DNA of 22,116 nucleotides from an uncultured Lachnospiraceae bacterium (GTDB lineage Bacteria > Bacillota > Clostridia > Lachnospirales > Lachnospiraceae). The DNA lies in assembly GCA_910586315.1 (NCBI GenBank), contig CAJUIP010000046.1, positions 1 through 22,116 of the forward strand, given 5' to 3'. Positions 6,841 to 12,647 of this stretch are shown one piece after another. A program made the translations under genes and the position numbers. Below the pieces are notes generated by a model. That model was not told the DNA's origin, searched no databases, and saw only the letters and a program-made list of their open reading frames with translations. Each line of letters begins with the position of its first letter. Positions within the stretch are counted from its first letter, which is position 1.

Positions 6841-6855
6841 TATCTTATTTAGATA
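6841..6855. promoter_or_regulatory. Candidate XRE operator 2
   Basis: TATCT-TATTT-AGATA has the same arms and spacer length as operator 1, with centres 81 bases apart. It lies just downstream of the likely transcription start, where a bound repressor would block the promoter at 6791. Confidence 0.6.
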
Positions 6856-6882
6856 GTTTTGGGAAATTTATTTGCGGAAAGC

Positions 6883-7117
6883 ATGGAAGAAAATATTTTA
6901 ATGGCACAGATGTGCATGGCAGGTTTTTTCAGAAAGTGACAGCATTAGGACAATTACCTGAATATCCTGAAATCGCCACAGTGGGGTGTATGGCAGAGAA
7001 ATGGCGCAGATATGGCAGAGCATTGCCGATGACATGGGAAAAGAAATCTGTTATACTGATATCGTCTACAAGTGGGTTCAGAAGGATCCGCTTGTTTTTT
7101 TATTCAAATTAATCTAA
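6883..7117 (+). pseudogene. Decayed or frameshifted small reading frame in the leader
   Basis: No intact gene is visible between the XRE gene and 7133. Three short + strand frames follow one another in different phases. The first is MEENILMAQMCMAGFFRK (6883-6939). The second contains LPEYPEIATVGCMAEKW. The third, 7001-7117, starts MAQIWQSIADDMGKEICYTD and ends PLVFLFKLI; its composition is protein-like. The break between the second and third falls in an 11-bp tandem repeat (6990-7022), and the first ends just after T TTT TTC (6924-6930), a slippery-type heptamer. A decayed small gene or an untranslated leader are both possible; no good ribosome-binding site is seen. Confidence 0.3.
6990..7022 (+). 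repeat. Imperfect 11-bp tandem repeat, three copies
   Basis: ATGGCAGAGAA, ATGGCGCAGAT and ATGGCAGAGCA follow one another without gaps. The related 11-mer ATGGCACAGAT occurs at 6901-6911, exactly 100 bases before the middle copy. The unit is not a multiple of three, so copy-number change would shift any reading frame. Confidence 0.6.
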
Positions 7118-7132
7118 GGAGCGTGATGTAAC

Positions 7133-7507
7133 ATGAAATATTGTCCCTATTGCGGCGCGGATCTGCCGGATGGCGCTGTTTCTTTTTGTATGGAGTGTGG
7201 AAATGCCCTTCCGGATGAAAAGAAGGGTGATGTGCAGCCGGAGAAAAAAGAACACAGACCAATTAAGAAAAAGACGCGCCCTAAAAAGCGTAAAAGAAAG
7301 GTTTCTAATCCTGCGGCGGAAACGCCGGCGGAGAAAACACCGATAGCGGAGGAAGATTATGATGGATATTATGATGATGTCCTCCCTATGGATACAGGAA
7401 GGCAGCGGGAAGGGATCGACCGGTCAATTGTCAAAAAAATAGCCATACTGATCAGCGGGCTTGTAGTTGTTATAGGGCTCTGTGTTGCCCTGATGTATCT
7501 GCTGTAA
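7133..7507 (+). CDS. Zinc-ribbon protein with C-terminal membrane anchor
   Basis: A 124-residue protein. The first 25 residues form a zinc ribbon (MKYCPYCGADLPDGAVSFCMECGNAL; cysteines 4, 7, 19 and 22). Next comes a strongly basic linker (KKKTRPKKRKRKV, about 46-58) and an acidic stretch (EEDYDGYYDDVL). The last 27 residues, beginning SIVKKIAILISGLVVVIGL, form one hydrophobic helix that would anchor the protein in the membrane with the zinc ribbon on the cytoplasmic side. This zinc-ribbon/linker/single-helix layout is common in Firmicutes and is usually of unknown function. Ribosome-binding site AAGGAG is at 7116-7121. It is probably the first gene driven by the operator-flanked promoter at 6791. 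Confidence 0.82.
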   Translation: MKYCPYCGADLPDGAVSFCMECGNALPDEKKGDVQPEKKEHRPIKKKTRPKKRKRKVSNPAAETPAEKTPIAEEDYDGYYDDVLPMDTGRQREGIDRSIVKKIAILISGLVVVIGLCVALMYLL

Positions 7508-7572
7508 TTCTTTTGTTGTAATTGTCTTCCGCTCATCGTGTAATGTAAGTAAAAGAACGAGAGGTGACGGAG

Positions 7573-8136
7573 ATGATTTATATATCCAAGGGGATTGCCG
7601 GGAAGGCTTCGACTACAGAGCTGGTGCAGGTGATCCGGGGCAGCCAGAGTATTTGCCTTTCAGATATGGAAGCAGGCGTATGGCTGAAAGGCCGCTTCTC
7701 TTTTGCATATTCTCAGACCCCTGATGAGGAGCGTGCATTGCAGCACTTAATCCGGATGGGTCTGGCAGAAGCGGAAGCAGAGGGAAACGAAGACGCAAAG
7801 TATTGGATTCTGTCCAGATGTATTTGCTGTCCTGCGAAGGCGGCGAAAAGAAGCTTTGGCTTGTCGGAGGGTGAGAAAACAATACTGTTCTGGCTGGTCA
7901 ATGCAGGACTCAGGCTTTCTACGGCGGAACTGGTTTATTTGCTGGAAAACAAGGTGGAGGCAAAGCCGGAGCTTCTTCATTCGGATAACCGGCAGGCTTT
8001 GGTGGAGCTGATCTATACGGCTGATACTATAAGGGATAATATTCTGGAAAACAAAATGGCAGCGGCAGTATGCAGGGACAGTGTTCTCCGGGATATGCTT
8101 TCCCTGCTAAAGAAAAAGAAAATTCTCATATTGTGA
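7573..8136 (+). CDS. Hypothetical protein (187 aa)
   Basis: Begins MIYISKGIAGKASTTELVQVIRG. The ATG at 7573 is preferred to the in-frame GTG at 7564 because the GAGAGG site (7559-7564) would overlap the latter. The product is mostly helical: ALQHLIRMGLAEAEAE, a CxCC cluster (SRCICCPAKAAKR, about residues 81-93), LSEGEKTILFWLVNAGLRLSTAELVYLLENK, and a C-terminal helix ending in KKKKILIL. The winged-helix-like LSTAELVYLLE segment is suggestive only. It probably forms an operon with the zinc-ribbon gene upstream (65-base gap) and the membrane protein downstream (10-base gap). No function assigned. Confidence 0.72.
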   Translation: MIYISKGIAGKASTTELVQVIRGSQSICLSDMEAGVWLKGRFSFAYSQTPDEERALQHLIRMGLAEAEAEGNEDAKYWILSRCICCPAKAAKRSFGLSEGEKTILFWLVNAGLRLSTAELVYLLENKVEAKPELLHSDNRQALVELIYTADTIRDNILENKMAAAVCRDSVLRDMLSLLKKKKILIL

Positions 8137-8146
8137 GGTGATGGGA

Positions 8147-8593
8147 TTGAAAGACAAATTCAAGCATCTTCCGGATGCATTACAGAAACAGGTCGTGCTT
8201 CGGCTTGCAATCGGCGCCGGTTTTTTCATTCTATTTCTGATCGTGCAGTTTTGCATGGGAGATATTTATTTTTCACTCCCCTGTGTGGTATTCGGAGGCG
8301 TGATGATTGTAAATGGAGGCCTGCTGTTTTATAATAGCACCAAGGGCAATTTTATCAGCGTGCGGGGTGTATGCAGGCAGATCGAGACAACGGGAATACG
8401 AAAACGGGTTAGGAATCTTTACATAGATACGGAACCGTATATATTAAAACTGCCTGTCCGCCAGAGAATAAGGAACTTGGACAAGGGCGATACTATCATT
8501 GTATATTTATCTGAAAAGACTCCTGTATACGAACAGGACAACGGATATATGATTTGCAGCTATTATGCGTTAGAGATCAGGAAAGAGGCGTAG
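8147..8593 (+). CDS. Small two-helix membrane protein
   Basis: About 148 residues. Two adjacent hydrophobic helices are clear: VVLRLAIGAGFFILFLIVQF and, after a short polar turn, SLPCVVFGGVMIVNGGLLFY. A cytosolic beta-rich C-terminal domain follows (FISVRGVCRQIETTGIRKRVRNLYI...KGDTIIVYLSEKTPVYEQ), reminiscent of small OB- or SH3-like modules. The TTG at 8147 is chosen because GAGGTGAT (8135-8142) is an excellent ribosome-binding site for it; the ATG at 8141 and GTG at 8138 are in frame but lie within that site. Function unknown; it is flanked by genes that look co-transcribed. Confidence 0.72.
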   Translation: MKDKFKHLPDALQKQVVLRLAIGAGFFILFLIVQFCMGDIYFSLPCVVFGGVMIVNGGLLFYNSTKGNFISVRGVCRQIETTGIRKRVRNLYIDTEPYILKLPVRQRIRNLDKGDTIIVYLSEKTPVYEQDNGYMICSYYALEIRKEA

Positions 8594-8596
8594 CAT

Positions 8597-8773
8597 ATGG
8601 GAACAACAGAACGTGAAAAAATATATACTCTGCTGGATGAAATCAGGACTTTGGTAGAAGAGAATGAACTGGAAGACGGGACATTCCGGTTTGACCCTGT
8701 ACGGGCATTGATTGCTTTGGATTTCGCAAAAACAGAAATTGCCAGGACGATTGATGGGGCGGCTCCGAGATAA
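8597..8773 (+). CDS. Small acidic protein (58 aa)
   Basis: Reads MGTTEREKIYTLLDEIRTLV, then EENELEDGTFRFDPVRALI, then a helix ending in TIDGAAPR. AAAGAGG at 8582-8588 is the ribosome-binding site and the gene begins three bases after the stop of the membrane-protein gene, so it is the last cistron of this operon. Two amphipathic helices joined by a short loop are predicted by eye. The coding look is good (no rare stretches, acid-rich helix), but the gene is short and no family is recognised. Confidence 0.62.
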   Translation: MGTTEREKIYTLLDEIRTLVEENELEDGTFRFDPVRALIALDFAKTEIARTIDGAAPR

Positions 8774-8787
8774 TTGTTTGAGAAAAA

Positions 8788-8845
8788 TTTCGGGCGGATT
8801 GACTATTGAAACAGATTGTGCTATAATACCTATATCAGTTTCAAG
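8788..8845 (+). repeat. ssb promoter cassette, copy 1
   Basis: A 58-base stretch also found at 22058-22115 with 49 of 58 positions identical. The identity covers CGGATTGACTATTG, the -10 region CTATAATAC and the downstream TATATCAGT...TCAAG, while the promoter spacer carries six of the nine differences. The conserved part therefore includes the start of the transcript, not only the promoter. Confidence 0.8.
8799..8827 (+). promoter_or_regulatory. Strong sigma-A promoter for ssb
   Basis: TTGACT (8799-8804), exactly 17 bases, then TATAAT (8822-8827): near-consensus. The transcript would start near 8834 and reach a strong hairpin at 8885-8916 before the ssb start at 9008, giving an approximately 175-base leader. 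The interval 8774-9007 holds only this promoter, a small TTTCC/GGAAA hairpin (about 8848-8861), the attenuator-like hairpin and the ssb ribosome-binding site. Confidence 0.82.
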
Positions 8846-8884
8846 GTTTCCAAAGGGAAATTCAAAGTTAGCAGAGTTTTCACA

Positions 8885-8923
8885 GTGTCAATTAGCACAT
8901 GCGTGCTGGTTGGCACTTTTTTT
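8885..8923 (+). terminator. Leader terminator (possible attenuator) upstream of ssb
   Basis: Arms GTGTCAATTAGCAC (8885-8898) and GTGCTGGTTGGCAC (8903-8916) pair over all 14 positions (three G-T wobbles) with an ATGC loop, followed by TTTTTTT. This is a first-rate intrinsic terminator sitting between the ssb promoter and ssb. It would yield a short RNA of roughly 90 bases unless transcription reads through, so it looks like an attenuator or the end of a small RNA. Confidence 0.82.
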
Positions 8924-9007
8924 ATTTTCTTTGGTTTCTGCCTGGAAAACAGGTTGAAATAAATATATTTTTACAGCAGGCAGCCCCTGCAAGAAAGGAG
9001 AATTTCT

Positions 9008-9505
9008 ATGTTAGAAGTAATCGCAACCAGCGCCGTTGTTTCCAGAGGTTATGACGGTGCAGCAGCCCTCAGATTTTCTGAGAAAGGAGACGCAGTAAGA
9101 TTCCGTATCGGCAAGAAGGTTTATGACACCCGTGCCGAGAACAACACCCGCTGGATCAACCTCTCGGTCAAGGCTTTTGGAGACATCTGTGAGAGGATCA
9201 AGAAGATGCAGCTGAAGGACGGCTCATTTATCAATTTCCGTGGCAGGCTTGACGAGGATGTTTGGACAGACCAGCAGACAGGCGAGTCCAAAAGTGCAAT
9301 GGTCGTTGTCCTGGATGACATTGAGTATGCCGGCGGAAAGCCGAAGGAAAACCAGGAATCAAACAAGCAGCAGAACGGTACGGCACCCAATACCGGAGCC
9401 GCAGCACCGGCACAGCCTGCAGCGCAGTCTGCCGCAGGTCAGACGCCGAATGGCTTTACAGGCTATGAACCGTTTGGCGGCGGCTCGTTCTTTAGCGAGA
9501 ACTGA
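9008..9505 (+). CDS. ssb: Single-stranded DNA-binding protein
   Basis: A 165-residue SSB. The OB fold covers about residues 1-110: MLEVIATSAVVSRGYDGAAAL, then FRIGKKVYDTRAENNTRWINLSVKAFGDICERI, then GSFINFRGRLDEDVWTDQQTGESKSAMVVVLDDIEY, the usual strand order with the aromatic W-x-N-[LV] strand. A Gln/Ala/Pro-rich linker (about 111-155) follows. The C-terminal tip (PFGGGSFFSEN) lacks the acidic D-D-x-P-F ending through which chromosomal SSBs recruit partners, so interactions probably differ. It coats single-stranded DNA during element replication or transfer. It has its own promoter, a leader hairpin and a terminator. Ribosome-binding site AAAGGAG is at 8994-9000. Confidence 0.92.
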   Translation: MLEVIATSAVVSRGYDGAAALRFSEKGDAVRFRIGKKVYDTRAENNTRWINLSVKAFGDICERIKKMQLKDGSFINFRGRLDEDVWTDQQTGESKSAMVVVLDDIEYAGGKPKENQESNKQQNGTAPNTGAAAPAQPAAQSAAGQTPNGFTGYEPFGGGSFFSEN

Positions 9506-9532
9506 CAGGAGAAAAATTGAATCGGGCGTATC

Positions 9533-9581
9533 AAAGCGCACATGAGTTACATTTTATTTGTAATTTCATATGCGCTTTTTT
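9533..9581 (+). terminator. Terminator after ssb
   Basis: Outer arms AAAGCGCA (9533-9540) and TGCGCTTT (9571-9578), continuing inward as CATGA/TCATA with one mismatch and TTACA/TGTAA, then a T run to 9581. The next gene's ribosome-binding site (GGAAGGAGG) begins at 9589, leaving no room for a promoter. Confidence 0.82.
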
Positions 9582-9603
9582 GCGTTTTGGAAGGAGGTGT
9601 CTT

Positions 9604-9993
9604 ATGACAAATGAAACATTCAGGCTTCTTACAGAGGATAAGAAGCAGACGAAATTCAGGTCTGTCCTGAACGCAAAGACCAAGGGTTGTCTTATGGAGG
9701 GAGAAATGAGGGATATCCTCTTATCTGTTTCCCTGCATAAACAATACAGCATCATTATCTGTCAGGACAGCGAAGCATTTACCAGCCTGTTGACTCTGGC
9801 TGACAACTGGAGCGGACGCACCATATTTGGCCAGGCGCTGCTTGGAAGAGCGGATTGTCCGGGCCAACTGTTCCGTATAGACGAGGCGGTAGCCGTTACG
9901 CTGTGTGATAGTGCAGATGCGGATGCAGCCCGGATGCTGTATATCTACATTCCGGAAAACAGATTCCAGAAAGGAACCGCAAACCATGAATAA
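9604..9993 (+). CDS. Hypothetical protein heading the AAA+/VWA operon (129 aa)
   Basis: Begins MTNETFRLLTEDKKQTKFRS. GGAGG at 9593-9597 selects this ATG; an in-frame ATG at 9517 would run across the ssb terminator. The product is a small alpha/beta protein: LLSVSLHKQYSIIICQDSEAFTSLLTLADNW and FRIDEAVAVTLCDSADADAARMLYIYIPENRF. No motif is recognised. Its stop overlaps the start of the membrane protein by eight bases (9986-9993), and that gene overlaps the ATPase gene, so it is very likely part of the same machine: a substrate, adaptor or regulator. Confidence 0.72.
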   Translation: MTNETFRLLTEDKKQTKFRSVLNAKTKGCLMEGEMRDILLSVSLHKQYSIIICQDSEAFTSLLTLADNWSGRTIFGQALLGRADCPGQLFRIDEAVAVTLCDSADADAARMLYIYIPENRFQKGTANHE

Positions 9994-10747
9994 CAAAGAA
10001 AAACAGACCCGGTTTGTCCATGAGGCGCTTATTATCATGGGAGTATTGGTGCTGCTATGCTTTATCTGCAGGTTATGGCCAATTCTTCTTTTGGTGATAC
10101 TGGGCGTATTGATTGCGACAATCCGTATGGTGTTTTTATCGGCCCAAAAGGTCGAAGTAGTAGAGCCTTTGCCGATGGCACAGCCGAAGCCGGTCCCAAT
10201 CCCAACCGAAACAGATGTGAAAACGCTTGCCTACTCTGTCATACTCAGACGGGTCACGGAGCTGATTGCATCTGAGTATCCGGAGGCAAGATGGGTCTGG
10301 GAAGCGCCCAATGCGAAAGCGCTGTTTGAAACAGGCGCCGATTTGTTCGTGCTGCTGAACCGTGCGGGCGGGTACCGCCGGGCAAAGGTCAATATCCAAA
10401 ACCTTCAGGTTCTGGGCATCGAATATGAGACAGCTTCCGATCCGGACAATCAAGAGCCGGAACCAGGGGGAGCAGAGCTGCCTGAAGAAAACGAAAAAGA
10501 AAGCTATCAGCTTATCGCGTTTGAATGGGCAGAGGCACACATATTTGAACTGAACACACGATGTAACGAAGCAATCGGACAGAACCTGACGGAACTGCTG
10601 ATCTATGCGGATGAGCTTCCTGCGAAAGAGAGCTGGGAGGATATCTGCGATGAGCTTGGCAGGGCTGGTCTGGAGGATGTCCAATGTGCGCCTGAAGGAA
10701 TCAAAATCAATCTCACGCATGAAATGCAGAAAGGAAATGAATTATGA
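9986..10747 (+). CDS. Membrane-anchored protein of the AAA+/VWA operon
   Basis: A 253-residue protein. Residues about 13-52 contain two closely spaced hydrophobic helices (EALIIMGVLVLLCFICRLW and PILLLVILGVLIATIRMVFL) that would form a hairpin in the membrane. A proline-rich linker (PLPMAQPKPVPIPTE) leads to a cytosolic domain: YSVILRRVTELIASEYPEARWVWEAPNAK, LFVLLNRAGGYRRAKVNIQNLQVLGIEYE, an acidic loop, then YQLIAFEWAEAHIFELNTRCNEAIGQN. The strand pattern FVLLN-G-GYRRAKV resembles a small binding domain but I cannot name it. The ATG (9986) lies within the end of the previous gene and its stop overlaps the ATPase start as ATGA (10744-10747). It may tether the ATPase/VWA complex to the membrane; this is inference. 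Confidence 0.75.
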   Translation: MNNKEKQTRFVHEALIIMGVLVLLCFICRLWPILLLVILGVLIATIRMVFLSAQKVEVVEPLPMAQPKPVPIPTETDVKTLAYSVILRRVTELIASEYPEARWVWEAPNAKALFETGADLFVLLNRAGGYRRAKVNIQNLQVLGIEYETASDPDNQEPEPGGAELPEENEKESYQLIAFEWAEAHIFELNTRCNEAIGQNLTELLIYADELPAKESWEDICDELGRAGLEDVQCAPEGIKINLTHEMQKGNEL

Positions 10748-12618
10748 GCGTATCCATAAACAATATTTTTAATTACAGCCGTCCCCTTCCGGAGCCTTTT
10801 GATACGATTTCCAACAAAAAAATCAAGGTTTCATCCATATATGGAGACGGTACAGCTTCAACGCTTTGCGCTACGGTGATCAAAGCGGTACATGCCGTCT
10901 GCCGCTGTATGAATGGCAGCGGCGAAGGCGCAGTCGGCGTCATTGATCACCGGTCAGTGGCAGAATATAAGTCGTCCATGGGACCGGATGCCTATCATCT
11001 GGTCGTTTATGACAGTTCTTCAGGGGCTGTGATGGCAAGTGTTTATGATAAGAACACGGAGGTGTTTGAAAATTATACAATGAATTCCTCCGGACGCGAT
11101 GGTGCGGCTGTCATGATGGCCCTGATGCCGTTTTTACAGGCAGATGATGAGTTCCAGGAGAACATGGAGCAGTATTATGACCAGTTTAACAGCGGATATC
11201 CGGATATGGCGAAGGCAACCGAGTGCATGGCCATGCTGTGCGACAATGCTTACCGCCGGATTAAGGATCCTGGTTGCAGCGCCCATCTCAAAGTGGGTGT
11301 GGACAAATCGGGAAATCTGGTGCGTGTTTCGCAGACACATCTGGATTCCGGCGCTTTTGCACCAACCAGCGTAACGGCAGGTGAGTTTACCGTATTTGCC
11401 AAGACCGGGCCGGCCACGATAAAGAAAGCGGTTTCCCTTGTGGAGCATGAGGACTTCGTTGGTAAGTACGAGCTTCATAAAAGGGCATTAAACGCAGTGG
11501 AGGAGAGCCTTGTCCCGAAGCTTCCTGAATGGTATATCATACCGCAGGAAGTGGTGGACATCTGCAAACATGCGCAGGCAACTACCGGCAAGTCTATGCA
11601 GATGCGTAATTTCCTGTTACGCGGGCCTGCAGGAACCGGTAAGACAATGGGGGCCAAAGCGATTGCTTCCGGGCTTCATCTGCCTTACATGAAATACACC
11701 TGTTCCGCCGGTACGGAGATCTTTGATTTTGTCGGGATGATTTTCCCGGATTCTGATTCGGCGTCAACCGGTGATGCGCAGCTTGATAAGGAGAAGGAGA
11801 TCCTAAAAATTATGGGCGGCGTGAATTACGCCAATGTGTCCAAGCTGATGGGGCTTCCGGATCTGGATGATATGGACTATGACCCGTCAGGCGTTTACCA
11901 GGCATTGACCGGGACGGAAAACCCGGCTGCAACCTCGCAGGACTGTATGCGGATTGTACTGGATAAAGTGACGGAAAAGGTGCGTGCGCTTTCTAAACGG
12001 GATGAGGCATCCAAAAGCAGCGGGCAGACCTACAGCTATGTGGAGACGGATTTCATCAAGGCGCTGAAAAACGGCTATGTCATTGAAATTCAGGAGCCTT
12101 CTACGATTGTGCAGCCCGGTGTGCTGGTCGGATTAAACTCCCTGCTGGAGCAGTCCGGCACGATTACCCTGCCGACAGGCGAGATGATTGAACGCCATCC
12201 GGATGCAGTAGTTGTAGTTACAACGAATACCAGCTATGAGGGCTGCCGCGGCATGAACCAGTCGGTTCTCGATAGAATGAGTCTGGTGCGGGATGTGGAA
12301 CTGCCGGAACCGGAAGTAATGGTCCAGCGTGCCATGTCCGTTACCGGAGCAACGGACGAATATCAGGTATCCCAGATGGTGCAGGTGGTCAATGATATGG
12401 CGGAATATTGCCGTAAGAACAGCATTACAGACGGTTCTTATGGTATGCGGAGCTTGATTGACTGGATTATCAGTGCGGAAATTACAGGCGATGTCTATCA
12501 CTCTGCGCTTTACACGATTATCAGCAAAGCTACTGCAGATGAAATGGACCGCGAGGCCTTGATCAGCACCGTACTGGAACCGATATTTGCGCCGCCCAGA
12601 AAGAGAGCGGCCGTATAA
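10744..12618 (+). CDS. MoxR/CobS-like AAA+ ATPase
   Basis: A 624-residue ATPase. Walker A is GPAGTGKT at residues 294-301. The Walker B position reads YVIEIQEPS (about 445-453), keeping the catalytic Glu but with Gln where Asp is usual. It is followed by the MoxR-type segment PGVLVGLNSLLEQSGTITLPTGE. Sensor 1 is VVVTTNTSYEG (Asn 495) and a candidate arginine finger is Arg 511 in SVLDRMSLVRD. Residues 400-440 form an insertion before Walker B. The N-terminal 280 residues have no recognised domain. MoxR-type ATPases work with von Willebrand A partners as chaperones or chelatases (MoxR, RavA-ViaA, CobS-CobT); the next gene encodes such a partner. It is coupled to the upstream gene by an ATGA overlap. 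Confidence 0.88.
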   Translation: MSVSINNIFNYSRPLPEPFDTISNKKIKVSSIYGDGTASTLCATVIKAVHAVCRCMNGSGEGAVGVIDHRSVAEYKSSMGPDAYHLVVYDSSSGAVMASVYDKNTEVFENYTMNSSGRDGAAVMMALMPFLQADDEFQENMEQYYDQFNSGYPDMAKATECMAMLCDNAYRRIKDPGCSAHLKVGVDKSGNLVRVSQTHLDSGAFAPTSVTAGEFTVFAKTGPATIKKAVSLVEHEDFVGKYELHKRALNAVEESLVPKLPEWYIIPQEVVDICKHAQATTGKSMQMRNFLLRGPAGTGKTMGAKAIASGLHLPYMKYTCSAGTEIFDFVGMIFPDSDSASTGDAQLDKEKEILKIMGGVNYANVSKLMGLPDLDDMDYDPSGVYQALTGTENPAATSQDCMRIVLDKVTEKVRALSKRDEASKSSGQTYSYVETDFIKALKNGYVIEIQEPSTIVQPGVLVGLNSLLEQSGTITLPTGEMIERHPDAVVVVTTNTSYEGCRGMNQSVLDRMSLVRDVELPEPEVMVQRAMSVTGATDEYQVSQMVQVVNDMAEYCRKNSITDGSYGMRSLIDWIISAEITGDVYHSALYTIISKATADEMDREALISTVLEPIFAPPRKRAAV

Positions 12619-12647
12619 ATCAAAAAGAAAGGAGGCTACCCTATATT

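Noticed and set aside
6924..6930. Programmed -1 frameshift at T TTT TTC
   Set aside because: The heptamer is in the right phase, but the fused product would not resemble any protein I know and no downstream stimulatory structure is evident; decay is the simpler reading.
8712..8957. An 81-residue + strand frame over the ssb promoter
   Set aside because: It runs through the promoter and the terminator hairpin and overlaps the end of the 58-residue gene; no ribosome-binding site.
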